In this document: positions 8,339-16,431 of the stretch, piece after piece
Layout: every line of letters starts with the position of its first letter
Position numbering within the stretch: position 1 is the stretch's first letter
DNA from: Alphaproteobacteria bacterium
Lineage (GTDB): Bacteria > Pseudomonadota > Alphaproteobacteria > UBA6184
Direction: 5' to 3'
Length of the DNA stretch: 24,828 nt
Assembly (NCBI GenBank): GCA_030433125.1
Contig: JAUIKZ010000008.1
Span: 1-24,828, forward strand
Made by a program: the position numbers and the translations under genes
Notes under the pieces: model-generated
What the model saw: only the letters and a program-made list of their open reading frames with translations
What the model was told of the DNA's origin: nothing
Databases searched by the model: none

Positions 8339-8412
8339 GTTTAGCTGAAACATCAAGACTTACCACTAGTGCACGCACAGCAGGTGGTCAGGGTGGTGTT
8401 GAAGAGCCGACT

Positions 8413-10470
8413 TCAGAAGTCTTCACCTTCTCTGCCCAGCTTATGATGTTTTTGTAATACCTCTATTTTGGCGTTACACTTGCGGAGGTCATACCCATTC
8501 CATAAGCGTTGCCCATAATAATGAGCGTTCGTGAGAAATGAGATACCCCTCTCCCCGCTTGCGAATAGCTCAAACCCGCCACACACATCAAAAAAGGATG
8601 GGCCTATATCAGCGGGAACAGTATGAGAGAGGGTAAGCCCTGGCGCTGGCGGCGCGGCAAGCGCCGCCGTCTTTAGATATCTTATAGCCATATCAGCCGT
8701 CCCCACCTTATACACCCCAGTAGCTTCAGAAGGCAGTTTAGCCACCTGACGAGGGGTGTAAATCTCTTGCCACTGTTTGGTGGCATAGGTGTTTTGCCGC
8801 AAAACATACGCCTGGTTGTCTTGAATACGCATAATGTTTTTATTGGTGCCAGCCACCACCAGCAATGGCAAAGGCGGCCTCGGCAGCAAAAAGGCGCAAG
8901 CCACTATGGGCGCCCCCACCCATCGCAGCCGCGAGCGCCATAACAGCATACACAAACCACCCACAACGATAAGGCTGATCCACCCTGCAGGTTGAGCCCC
9001 CGTAGTGTAATGCCCAATACCAAGATTCGCGAAAAAGGAAGCGATGTTGATAAGCCAGTTGATAGGGGCCGCTAACAAAACCGCCGGAAAAGCACCCCCT
9101 ATTAAAAGTGTGACCACCAGCAAAAAACAGAGCGGCATGATCACCACCGTGGCCAGAGGTATAGCCAGCATGTTCGCCACCACCCCCACCAAACTAAATT
9201 GCTTAAAATGCAGCACACTAAAAGGGGCCGTAGCAACCGAGGCGATGAGGGACGTCAAGGCGCTCCCTACCACATATATCATCACTTTATACAGAAGTGA
9301 CCCGCGCCGGTAAAACACCGCCCCAAAGCGCGGGCTTTTATTGAGAAACTCCCACACACTCACCAGCGCCAGCACAGCCGCAAAAGACATCTGAAAACTG
9401 GGGAACAAAAGCTCTTGCGGGTAGAGCCCTAATATAAACAGGGCCGCTAAAGCCAGAGTGCGCAGGTTTATGGCGGAGCGCTCGGCCATTATGGCCAGCA
9501 TAATGAGGGTGGTCATCACAAACGCCCGCTGGGCCGGAATGCCACCCCCCGAGATGCATAGATAAAACCCCGTGAAGAGAATGGTGACCACGGCCGCTAT
9601 TTTGCGGGTGGGCGCTAATGGCCAACGCCACAACAGCAAGGCGAGAAGCCTGTTAAGCAGCAAAAAGATAACGCTGGCGATGATGCTCATGTGTAAGCCC
9701 GATATGGCTAAAATGTGTGCCAAGCCCGAGATGGCGAAATACTCACGCACTGTTGGTGTGATGCCACTTTTATCACCCACAGTGAGCGCTTTCACCACAC
9801 TGGCTTGTGGGGGCGGCAGCAGCGCCTCTATGTTGTGGGCCAGCTGGCTCCGCAATGTGTTAAGGGTGTGCTTGTGTTTATAGTGACGCACTTTAAGTGA
9901 CCGAAGCGACCCATAGCCCGTGTACTGTATTCCCGCAAAGAAGGCGCGTTTTTGAAAGTCGTAGGTTTTAGGAGAAATGGCTTGGGGCGGCGGCGTCACA
10001 TTCACCCACACCGACACATAATCGCCTGGTAAAATACGGGGCGGGGGCGCGCTGGCTTTGTAGCGAAAATTCACTCGGGCCGGCCCTATTGCCTTGCCCC
10101 GCAGGGAACCTGGCTCAAACAACAAACGTATTTTGTTTTCAAAGTAATCTACCTGTTGCACCCGGGCCCGCAGACGCCCTTTGAGGGGCACCGTGGGAAA
10201 GGCTGGCTTATACACAGCCATAATGGAAATAAGGGCATACCCCGCTGCCACAAACGCCATGGCACGGGCCCCATACCCCAGGGCCAGGGGCGCCTGAGAA
10301 GGTATAAAGACGCCAAGTGTTACCAGGATCAAAGCTACATAGGCATAAAATGAGGGGGGCTCAACGATGGGCGCAAAATACAAACAAATGCCAAGCCCCA
10401 GCAACACGGGGGCCCACAGAAAAAGTTGGTGCTGCTCTTTGTGAAGAAACGGCTCAAGCCATTTAGGCAT
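8413..10470 (-). CDS. comEC: ComEC/Rec2-type DNA-uptake channel protein without beta-lactamase domain
   Basis: ComEC forms the inner-membrane channel for transforming single-stranded DNA. The 685-residue protein has N-terminal membrane segments, a soluble OB-like region (~90-190) and the polytopic competence domain (~225-520), whose signature HILAISGLH lies at 252-260. After the last membrane segment there is a ~150-residue tail. It lacks the metallo-beta-lactamase HxHxDH motif found in long ComEC proteins such as that of Bacillus, and this shorter form is common in Alphaproteobacteria. The start overlaps the stop of the upstream flavin-monooxygenase-like gene by 8 bp, so the two are probably translationally coupled. 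No other competence gene is visible, so active transformation cannot be inferred from this window alone. Confidence 0.85.
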   Translation of the reverse strand: MPKWLEPFLHKEQHQLFLWAPVLLGLGICLYFAPIVEPPSFYAYVALILVTLGVFIPSQAPLALGYGARAMAFVAAGYALISIMAVYKPAFPTVPLKGRLRARVQQVDYFENKIRLLFEPGSLRGKAIGPARVNFRYKASAPPPRILPGDYVSVWVNVTPPPQAISPKTYDFQKRAFFAGIQYTGYGSLRSLKVRHYKHKHTLNTLRSQLAHNIEALLPPPQASVVKALTVGDKSGITPTVREYFAISGLAHILAISGLHMSIIASVIFLLLNRLLALLLWRWPLAPTRKIAAVVTILFTGFYLCISGGGIPAQRAFVMTTLIMLAIMAERSAINLRTLALAALFILGLYPQELLFPSFQMSFAAVLALVSVWEFLNKSPRFGAVFYRRGSLLYKVMIYVVGSALTSLIASVATAPFSVLHFKQFSLVGVVANMLAIPLATVVIMPLCFLLVVTLLIGGAFPAVLLAAPINWLINIASFFANLGIGHYTTGAQPAGWISLIVVGGLCMLLWRSRLRWVGAPIVACAFLLPRPPLPLLVVAGTNKNIMRIQDNQAYVLRQNTYATKQWQEIYTPRQVAKLPSEATGVYKVGTADMAIRYLKTAALAAPPAPGLTLSHTVPADIGPSFFDVCGGFELFASGERGISFLTNAHYYGQRLWNGYDLRKCNAKIEVLQKHHKLGREGEDF

Positions 10471-11893
10471 CTTCCGGCTCGGGGATAAAATTGAACGCCC
10501 CCACTTTGAGATATTGATTGAGGTTTTGTTGCGTGGCTTTTTTGTAGGTGGCGGCCACCACCCTGTCGGGCCGTATCACCACCAGCTCCGCATCGGTTTT
10601 AATGCCGGCCTCTTCGAGCTCTGCCAGGGGTTTTACTTGCCACCCTTCGGGCGTGAAATTTAGCTTTTGGGTGGTGAATACCGTGTAGCCAGGCACTGCC
10701 TGGGGAAAAAGCCTCTGAACCACTTTCGGTGCTAGCTTTTCTCCCAATGGAAGCTTTTTAGCTTTTATGTCGCTACTAATAAAGTAGCTGCTATGAATTT
10801 TATTGCTGGGAAGAAAAGTAGCTTTAAGCTTCTTTTTGTATTTGGCCAACTTGAAAAACAAAAAATTGCGAATTTGGCGAAAGGGACCACTTTCGGACAA
10901 CAATGTAATCACCTCGTTATTCAACGTGATATGGGCTTCATGGCTGGGTTGCCGTTCTTCTTTATATGATTTTAACAGCTGTTTATGGCAGTGCTTCTGC
11001 TGATAATGCTGCAGCTTCCACCCCAAGTTGATGATGTCTTCTACAGCCTCGTTCATGGCTAAGGGCGCGTGGGGTGCAAACGCCCCCTCTGTGGTGTTTA
11101 GGAAAAACACATTCCCGTGGCGCATGGGTGGCGGCGTTGTAGAAAACACCTCGTTAAGCAGCTGCGCATTTTTAACACTCAGCACCTCTTCTTTGCATTC
11201 GGTGGCAGAGGCTAAAAGCTGGCGCCAATAATTTATATCCTGTACATCATCTGGCGCCATGTGATTCGTGATGATGCGCACATTATTATTCGGCAGCAAA
11301 ACCGTGGCTACAAAGCCATTCTTAAGAGGGTAAAGGGCATAGCCCTCAACGGTGTGTTGATCAATTTCCAAATCGGCCATAGCATAACGCGGGCTCTCGT
11401 TAAAAGTGATCTCTTCTTCAGGCGTAAAAAAGCAGTTCATCAGCTGATAATCTGTGCAGATCACCTGTGCCGCCTGAATGGTTTTGGGAAACACGCCTTC
11501 CATGTATGCCAGCGTGCTTGATGTGTGATCAAAACCGGAAAGCGTACTCGCCTTTAGCAACAGGCCTTTTTGTGCGGCCAAATGCGATAGCTGTTTAAAC
11601 AACTTATTCTCATCAAATACACACAAGTTATCGGTTAACCCTATTTTTGTAAGCTCACCCGCTGGAAACTGCCGTTGACGCACCGACACCGATTTTAAAG
11701 GCAAGCAGCTCTGCCAAAAGGCCTCTTCCATCTCCAGCTGCTTTAAAAGAACCATGGCATTTTGGGATAAAATAGGCACACGTCGTGGCTTACTCAACTG
11801 CGGCAGCAGGAGTATTTTTGTGGCCAACCCCAGCTGAGAATAATGTAACCCACAAAGCAACGCGTAAATGTTTGAGCCAACAATTAAGTGCAT
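10463..11893 (-). CDS. Flavin-monooxygenase-like protein with degenerate FAD motifs
   Basis: The 476-residue layout matches aromatic-ring flavoprotein hydroxylases (PF01494 followed by a thioredoxin-like C-terminal domain). A Rossmann-like start precedes a mid-protein block resembling the GD/helix motif (GNVFFLNTTEG, then MNEAVEDIINLGWKL), then LLKSYKEERQP, and finally VVIRPDRVVAATY, equivalent to the family's VRPDG strand. The cofactor residues are missing. The expected GxGxxG reads GSNIYA at 6-11, the expected GADG region reads CTDY near 146-149, and the GD pair reads Asn266-Thr267. The fold is probably kept while FAD binding is lost or changed. AGGGA upstream supports the ATG at 11893. It overlaps comEC by 8 bp. 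The role is unknown; a scaffold or repurposed protein is as likely as an enzyme. Confidence 0.6.
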   Translation of the reverse strand: MHLIVGSNIYALLCGLHYSQLGLATKILLLPQLSKPRRVPILSQNAMVLLKQLEMEEAFWQSCLPLKSVSVRQRQFPAGELTKIGLTDNLCVFDENKLFKQLSHLAAQKGLLLKASTLSGFDHTSSTLAYMEGVFPKTIQAAQVICTDYQLMNCFFTPEEEITFNESPRYAMADLEIDQHTVEGYALYPLKNGFVATVLLPNNNVRIITNHMAPDDVQDINYWRQLLASATECKEEVLSVKNAQLLNEVFSTTPPPMRHGNVFFLNTTEGAFAPHAPLAMNEAVEDIINLGWKLQHYQQKHCHKQLLKSYKEERQPSHEAHITLNNEVITLLSESGPFRQIRNFLFFKLAKYKKKLKATFLPSNKIHSSYFISSDIKAKKLPLGEKLAPKVVQRLFPQAVPGYTVFTTQKLNFTPEGWQVKPLAELEEAGIKTDAELVVIRPDRVVAATYKKATQQNLNQYLKVGAFNFIPEPEDA

Positions 11894-11984
11894 ATTTAAT
11901 CCCTACCAACAGCCCTACGCTACGGCAGAAGTGGTTAATAAATGGTTTCTTTTTCGTAAAAGGAGGGGATGTGGAGGAGAGAGA

Positions 11985-12090
11985 GCGTGGGGGCTGGACC
12001 TTTATTTTGCAACGCAAAATAAAGCATGGCGTGCTTGCCGCACCCATGAGTGCCTTTGCTGAAAGCCAAAGGCACGTCCAGCCCCCAGGC
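11985..12090. repeat. Cloverleaf-like nested inverted repeat
   Basis: An outer stem pairs TGGGGGCTGGAC (11988-11999) with GTCCAGCCCCCA (12076-12087), a perfect 12 bp, extended by two more pairs across one G-G mismatch to 11985/12090. Inside are three hairpins packed almost without gaps. The first is CTTTATTTTGC/GCAAAATAAAG (12000-12010/12014-12024, 11 bp). The second is CATGG-c-GTGC/GCAC-CCATG (12025-12034/12040-12048, 9 bp with one bulge). The third is GTGCCTTTG/CAAAGGCAC (12050-12058/12067-12075, 9 bp). One base (12049) is unpaired at the junction. It lies between the small lipoprotein gene and the flavin-monooxygenase-like gene, both on the minus strand. It could be a palindromic mobile repeat, an mRNA processing or stability element, or a small RNA. 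Confidence 0.8.
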
Positions 12091-12100
12091 GCGGGTGATA

Positions 12101-12265
12101 TTACGCGTCTGCTGTTTTCGGCATAGCCGGCTTATCTTCCACGATGGGAGGCACCACCAATTTTTCCTCTTCAATGAAGTGGTCTTTATCAATGCCTGGG
12201 GCTTTCGGGTAGCTGCACGCGCCCAATGTCAGGGGAAGTAATGCAAGTAAGTATTTTAAATTCAT
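12101..12265 (-). CDS. Small lipoprotein downstream of lspA (possibly DUF3035-like)
   Basis: The minus strand encodes 54 residues, MNLKYLLALLPLTLGAC followed by SYPKAPGIDKDHF and LVVPPIVEDKPAMPK. The N-terminus is a lipoprotein signal with lipobox LGAC, so Cys17 should be lipidated, and the mature part would be only 38 residues. I choose ATG at 12265 because AAGGA sits 7 nt upstream; an in-frame ATG at 12271 would be 1 nt from it. The gene starts 10 bp after the lspA stop and shares its transcript. In many alphaproteobacteria lspA is followed by a DUF3035 lipoprotein with a D-x-F ... L-x-V/I-P-P core. Here DHFIEEEKLVVPP resembles that core, so this may be a very short member. The reading frame is certain; the family link is tentative. 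Confidence 0.75.
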   Translation of the reverse strand: MNLKYLLALLPLTLGACSYPKAPGIDKDHFIEEEKLVVPPIVEDKPAMPKTADA

Positions 12266-12275
12266 GTTCATATCC

Positions 12276-12737
12276 TTATTTTACGTCTTTCCAAATAGCA
12301 TGCACTAAGAATACCATAGCCCCCACCGTTACGCCAATATCCGCGATGTTAAAGGTGGGCCAAACATATGGTTTGTAATGCAAATAAATAAAGTCGGTAA
12401 CCTCGCCAAATCGCACGCGGTCGATAATGTTACCAATGGCGCCACCAATAACGGCCCCCAATGAGAGAGTAACCACCCAATGTTTGGCGCGGTAAAAGGT
12501 GTAGCTTAAAAAAAGCACCACGCTGCCCGCCAACAAGGACAAAGCCCAGGGGGGCGCCACGCCGGCAAGCAACCCAAAGCTGACGCCCGGGTTTTTGCTG
12601 TGGGTGATGCTCAAAAACGAAGTGAGGTGAATGTAATCGCTGCTGCTATGGATGTTGTCGATGATCCACATTTTTGTGAGCTGGTCACTGATCAGCACCA
12701 GCAGCAACACCACAAAACCCCACACACGCTTAGACAT
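12276..12737 (-). CDS. lspA: Lipoprotein signal peptidase (signal peptidase II)
   Basis: LspA is the inner-membrane aspartyl protease that cleaves prolipoproteins just before the lipidated cysteine. The 153 residues give four hydrophobic segments, as expected. The catalytic aspartates are Asp115 (GEVTDF) and Asp133 (FNIAD), preceded by the conserved GNIIDR at 102-107; the N-terminal SDQLTK (17-22) is also conserved. The start overlaps the end of ileS by 8 bp, the classic ileS-lspA arrangement, so the genes should be co-translated. Likely substrates in this window are the 54-residue lipoprotein directly downstream and the two large lipoproteins at 18634-20388 and 20454-22991. Confidence 0.96.
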   Translation of the reverse strand: MSKRVWGFVVLLLVLISDQLTKMWIIDNIHSSSDYIHLTSFLSITHSKNPGVSFGLLAGVAPPWALSLLAGSVVLFLSYTFYRAKHWVVTLSLGAVIGGAIGNIIDRVRFGEVTDFIYLHYKPYVWPTFNIADIGVTVGAMVFLVHAIWKDVK

Positions 12738-15504
12738 TCTTCACCACCTCTGCGCAGCGATGGCAAAGGCCCTCCTTCACTTCGGGCAGCACCTTCCAAC
12801 AGCGTTCACATTTGTCGCCGCCGGCTTGGCGCACGTCCACCCGCGGGCCTGGCACGTCAGCGTATTCTAGTTCCAGCTGGCTTGTGATACACACTTCATC
12901 CAGGGCCACCTCTTCCAAATAGTGCTGTGCCGACTCAGGCACCGTAAGGTGTACCATGGCTTGTAAGCTCGATTTAATGAGGTTTGAAGCCCGCGCCTCC
13001 TCAAGCTTTGCCGTTACGTAACCACGGAGCGTACGCACCTTCTCCCATTTTTCGGCCACAAGCGCATTTTCCCACGCGGCGGGGATGGTAACAAACTCCT
13101 GCAGGTGAATGCTGTCCCCCTGGTCTTTGGCGTTTTCATAGCGGGCCAAATAGGCCTCTTCCGCCGTAAAGCACAGCATAGGGGCCAACCAGCGCGACAA
13201 GCACTCAAACACATGATGCATAACCGTGAGGGTGCTTTGGCGTTTGATGTTTTGCGCCCCATCGCAATAGAGGGCATCCTTGCGAATATCGAAATAAAAG
13301 GCCGAAAGGTCTACCGAGCAGAAGTTGTGCAAACTCATGTAGAAGTCTTTGAATTTATAAGTTTTAAAGCACTCCCTGGCTTGCGCGTCTAGCTGGTGCA
13401 AACGGTTTAACACCCAGCGCTCCAGCTCTGGCATTTGGTCATAGCTTACAGCTTGTGAGGCATCAAAGTCTTTCAAAGCCCCCAGCAAGTAGCGCAGCGT
13501 GTTGCGATAGCGACGATAAATATCTTGGAGGTATTTCAAGATAGAATCACCAATTCGCACGTCTTCGAAATAATCAGACATAGCCACCCACAGGCGGAGA
13601 ATGTCTGCCCCCATAGTGTCGATCACCTTTTCGGGGGCCACCACGTTGCCCATAGACTTGGACATCTTGTAGCCTTTTTCATCCAACACAAAACCGTGGG
13701 TAAGCACCTGTTTGTAAGGTGCCTTATCACGTGTGCCACAAGCCTCTAGCAGGGAAGCCTGGAACCAGCCCCGGTGTTGATCCGAACCCTCTAAATAAAG
13801 GTTGGCGGGCCATGTTAATTCAGCACGTTTTTCCAAGGTGAAGGTATGCGTGGCGCCGCTATCAAACCACACGTCCACCACATCTTTGATCATGCGGTAA
13901 TCTTCTGTATTGTAAACGTCACCCAAGAAATGGCTGGCAGGCAATTTATACCAGGCGTCCGCGCCATGCTCCTTAAAGGCCGCCACAATACGCGCGTTCA
14001 CCGCTTCGTCTTTTAACAGCTCGCCAGTCTCTTTGTGTTCGAACAAGGGGATAGGCACACCCCAAGCACGTTGGCGGGAGATACACCAGTCGGGGCGGTT
14101 TTCGACCATGCTGTAAATGCGGTTGCGGCCAGAGCCAGGGAACCACTCTGTTTCATCAATGGCTTTTAAGCACTTATCACGCAGGCTATTTTCCGCCAGG
14201 GAAATAAACCATTGGGCCGTGGTGCGATAAATTAAGGGGGCTTTTGAGCGCCACGAATGGGGGTAGCTGTGGGTGAGCTTTCCTTTGCCTAGCAACGCCC
14301 CCACCTGCTCTAGCGCCGCGCATACGGGGTCGGCCGCTTTATACACATGCACGCCTGCAAACAAAGGCACATGCGTTCGGTAAACACCATCTTCCCCCAC
14401 ATAATCAGGCACCTCAAGGTTATGCTTTTGGCCCACGATAAAATCTTCCATACCATGGCTTGGGGCCGTATGCACAAACCCAGTACCGGCTTCAGTGGTA
14501 ACATGGTCGGCGGGCAGCAAGGGCACATCAAAGTCATAGCCTTTTTTGTGCCAGGGGTGATGACACACCGTGCCCGCAAAGTCAGCGCCGCTGAAGGTGG
14601 CATCCACGTTATGGCTTGTAACACCCAACTCCTTACACACGCTTTCGATAAGGTCAGTCGCGATCAACAGCTTCTCGCCCACGGTGGCGAAGCTTTTATG
14701 ATTAGACCCCTCTTCCACACCGCTCACAACCACAAGGCTGTATGCAAGGTCGTCGCCATAAGCAATGGCGCGGTTAGCGGGAATAGTCCACGGCGTGGTT
14801 GTCCAGATAACAAAATGCGCCCCTTCTAAAGCGCTGTGTGCTGTTTTTTGGATGGGGAAACGCACGTAAATAGAGGTAGAGGTATGGTCTTTATATTCCA
14901 CCTCTGCTTCCGCTAGGGCTGTTTTTTCCACCACCGACCACATCACTGGTTTTACGCCTTTATATATAGAGCCCTTCATAAGGAAGGTGAGCATCTCTTG
15001 GGCGATCTGCGCTTCGCTTTCATAGTTCATGGTGGTGTAAGGATTGGCATAATCGCCGTGTGAGCCTAAGCGTTTAAACTCCTCCCGTTGAATATTCAAC
15101 CAATGGTCGGCAAACTCACGGCATTCCTTGCGAAATTCCAAAATATCCACGTCGTCTTTATTATGGCCGCCTTTACGATATTTCTCTTCGATCTTCCATT
15201 CGATGGGCAGGCCATGACAATCCCACCCCGGCACAAAGGGCGCATCATGCCCCAGCATTTGTTGGGAGCGCACCACAAAGTCTTTGAGGATTTTATTAAG
15301 GGCATGGCCTATGTGCAGATGCCCGTTTGCATAAGGGGGGCCATCATGCAGCACAAATTTAGGCTTGCCGGCGGCGGCTTTTCGCTGTTTGTTGTATAAA
15401 TCAATTTGCTCCCAATAAGCTAAAATTTCGGGCTCTTGCTTGGGCAATTGGCCGCGCATGGGGAATGACGTTTGGGGTAAAAATACGGTATCTTTATAAT
15501 CCAT
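12730..15504 (-). CDS. ileS: Isoleucyl-tRNA synthetase
   Basis: This 924-residue class I synthetase attaches isoleucine to tRNA-Ile in the cytoplasm. The HIGH motif lies at 64-67 (NGHLHIGHALNKILKD) and KMSKS at 613-617. The editing (CP1) domain fills roughly 200-400, with WTTTPWTIPANRA as its recognisable block. The C-terminal zinc ribbon is intact, with cysteines 899, 902, 914 and 917, which marks the bacterial type rather than the eukaryotic-like, mupirocin-resistant type. AAGG about 6 nt before the ATG supports the start. It is the first gene of the minus-strand run continuing into lspA and the small lipoprotein. A 322-bp noncoding spacer separates it from secG. Confidence 0.97.
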   Translation of the reverse strand: MDYKDTVFLPQTSFPMRGQLPKQEPEILAYWEQIDLYNKQRKAAAGKPKFVLHDGPPYANGHLHIGHALNKILKDFVVRSQQMLGHDAPFVPGWDCHGLPIEWKIEEKYRKGGHNKDDVDILEFRKECREFADHWLNIQREEFKRLGSHGDYANPYTTMNYESEAQIAQEMLTFLMKGSIYKGVKPVMWSVVEKTALAEAEVEYKDHTSTSIYVRFPIQKTAHSALEGAHFVIWTTTPWTIPANRAIAYGDDLAYSLVVVSGVEEGSNHKSFATVGEKLLIATDLIESVCKELGVTSHNVDATFSGADFAGTVCHHPWHKKGYDFDVPLLPADHVTTEAGTGFVHTAPSHGMEDFIVGQKHNLEVPDYVGEDGVYRTHVPLFAGVHVYKAADPVCAALEQVGALLGKGKLTHSYPHSWRSKAPLIYRTTAQWFISLAENSLRDKCLKAIDETEWFPGSGRNRIYSMVENRPDWCISRQRAWGVPIPLFEHKETGELLKDEAVNARIVAAFKEHGADAWYKLPASHFLGDVYNTEDYRMIKDVVDVWFDSGATHTFTLEKRAELTWPANLYLEGSDQHRGWFQASLLEACGTRDKAPYKQVLTHGFVLDEKGYKMSKSMGNVVAPEKVIDTMGADILRLWVAMSDYFEDVRIGDSILKYLQDIYRRYRNTLRYLLGALKDFDASQAVSYDQMPELERWVLNRLHQLDAQARECFKTYKFKDFYMSLHNFCSVDLSAFYFDIRKDALYCDGAQNIKRQSTLTVMHHVFECLSRWLAPMLCFTAEEAYLARYENAKDQGDSIHLQEFVTIPAAWENALVAEKWEKVRTLRGYVTAKLEEARASNLIKSSLQAMVHLTVPESAQHYLEEVALDEVCITSQLELEYADVPGPRVDVRQAGGDKCERCWKVLPEVKEGLCHRCAEVVKNV

Positions 15505-15621
15505 AATAAGCCTTTTTATTTATCATTAATACAGGAATACCCTTGCAACACTTAAAATACAAGGTGAAAGTGATTGCTTAGCACGCACTACACAATAAGA
15601 ATTCTATGCACTGCCAAGCAA

Positions 15622-15801
15622 GGGGGGCCTCCCTCACAGACTGAGGTATATCCGGGCACCATAAACCAACGGTATGTAAGCAGGCCTCCGCCGGTGCGGC
15701 ATCGCGTTTCTTGAAAGTATGTGCGTGGGAATGAAAATACGCCACAATCTCCCTTGATGGCGCTAATGCAAACACAACGCCTAAATATTGGGCGGCCCCC
15801 C
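15622..15801 (-). ncRNA. Candidate structured RNA closed by an 8-bp GC stem, upstream of ileS
   Basis: The 15505-15826 spacer has no credible protein gene. GGGGGGCC (15622-15629) and GGCCCCCC (15794-15801) are perfect complements 180 nt apart. Between them are smaller hairpins: CCTCA/TGAGG (15632-15636/15642-15646), GCACC/GGTGC (15656-15660/15693-15697), a GCGT/ACGC stem-loop near 15724-15742, and GGCG/CGCC (15759-15762/15778-15781). A long closing stem around a branched or bubbled interior of ~180 nt is the size and outline of 6S RNA, but I do not recognise its conserved bubble. The strand is assumed from the neighbouring genes. It could equally be an ileS leader. Confidence 0.35.
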
Positions 15802-15826
15802 GGTTTAATGTGAGGGGTTTAGAACC

Positions 15827-16153
15827 CTATTTTGCGTTATCGGTAGTTTTCTTTTGTTCGAGGTCTTTATCTGTAACCTTTACAGGGGGCACATTTTCTA
15901 CTTCAAGTAACTTCTTTCGTGCGCGGTTGTCATTACTTGTAATGATGGCCATGAGAAGTGAATTACCCAAAAATATAGCTGCTAATACTGCGGTTGCACG
16001 CGTTAAAAAGTTTGCGCGGCCACGCACATTCATGACAGAACTTGTAGGGTTTGAACCGAAACCGCCCCCTGAACTTTTTTGAATGAGAACCAACCCAATC
16101 AAGAAGATTGTTACCATCACGTGAATTGCTAATAATAATTTTAAGTAGCTCAT
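15827..16153 (-). CDS. secG: SecG, protein-export channel subunit
   Basis: SecG is the small auxiliary subunit of the SecYEG translocon, with two membrane helices whose movement helps SecA-driven export. The 108-residue protein has helix 1 at about 4-23, the conserved loop LVLIQKSSGGGFG with NPTSSVMNVRGRANFLTRAT, helix 2 at about 52-70, and a charged C-terminal tail ending KKTTDNAK. The frame is open back to an ATG at 16213, but translation from there adds 20 residues that do not belong to the family. I choose ATG at 16153, which begins MSYLKLLLAIHVMVTI with a GAG upstream. Here secG precedes ileS and is divergent from trpS. Confidence 0.93.
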   Translation of the reverse strand: MSYLKLLLAIHVMVTIFLIGLVLIQKSSGGGFGSNPTSSVMNVRGRANFLTRATAVLAAIFLGNSLLMAIITSNDNRARKKLLEVENVPPVKVTDKDLEQKKTTDNAK

Positions 16154-16277
16154 AATGCTCGATAATTTTTTTATGTATACCTCAAAACATGGCGCTTTAC
16201 AAGGAGAAAACAAATGCCTTTAGCGCTGACTCAAGAGAGGCGGGGTTTTAAATTCATTTTTTTTAAGAGAAGTTTCT

Positions 16278-16306
16278 AGAGAAAAACCCTCTTTTAAAGG
16301 AGGGTT
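16278..16306 (-). terminator. Minus-strand intrinsic terminator in a divergent spacer
   Basis: AACCCTC (16285-16291) and GAGGGTT (16300-16306) form a 7-bp stem with an 8-nt loop. Read on the minus strand the stem is followed by TTTTTC, a good intrinsic terminator. The plus-strand side has a poorer T-tract. The nearest annotated minus-strand gene that could end here is more than 1 kb to the right, beyond trpS, so either an unannotated short transcript starts between ~16310 and ~16580 or read-through from further right is stopped before secG. Confidence 0.5.
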
Positions 16307-16404
16307 ATAGTTATTTTAGGTTTAACAAAGAAGTAACAACTACTATTTATTCGTTTGATTATTATGTAATTCATTTAACACAATTCGTCAAGATAAAAAA
16401 AACG

Positions 16405-16431
16405 TTGACGCTGGGGCGACGCATTTAAAAT
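16405..16431 (+). promoter_or_regulatory. Candidate promoter and long leader of trpS
   Basis: TTGACG (16405-16410) and TAAAAT (16426-16431) are separated by 15 nt, slightly short. A start near 16440 would give a ~140-nt leader before the trpS ATG at 16581. The leader contains a 5-bp hairpin GTGCC/GGCAC (16457-16461/16474-16478). The decamer AGCGCTGACT occurs at 16222-16231 and again at 16489-16498. I see no open leader peptide rich in tryptophan. Confidence 0.3.

Noticed and set aside
11785..12126. 113-residue plus-strand open frame across the cloverleaf and the flavin-like gene start
   Set aside because: It overlaps the start of a well-supported minus-strand gene and consists largely of inverted-repeat sequence.
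14347..14829. 160-residue open frame antisense to ileS
   Set aside because: It lies wholly inside a synthetase gene with clear conserved motifs on the other strand and has no recognisable domain; it is a coding shadow.
15578..15775. 65-residue minus-strand open frame in the secG-ileS spacer
   Set aside because: Its composition is irregular, no ribosome-binding site or family features are visible, and it coincides with the inverted-repeat structure, so noncoding structure explains it better.
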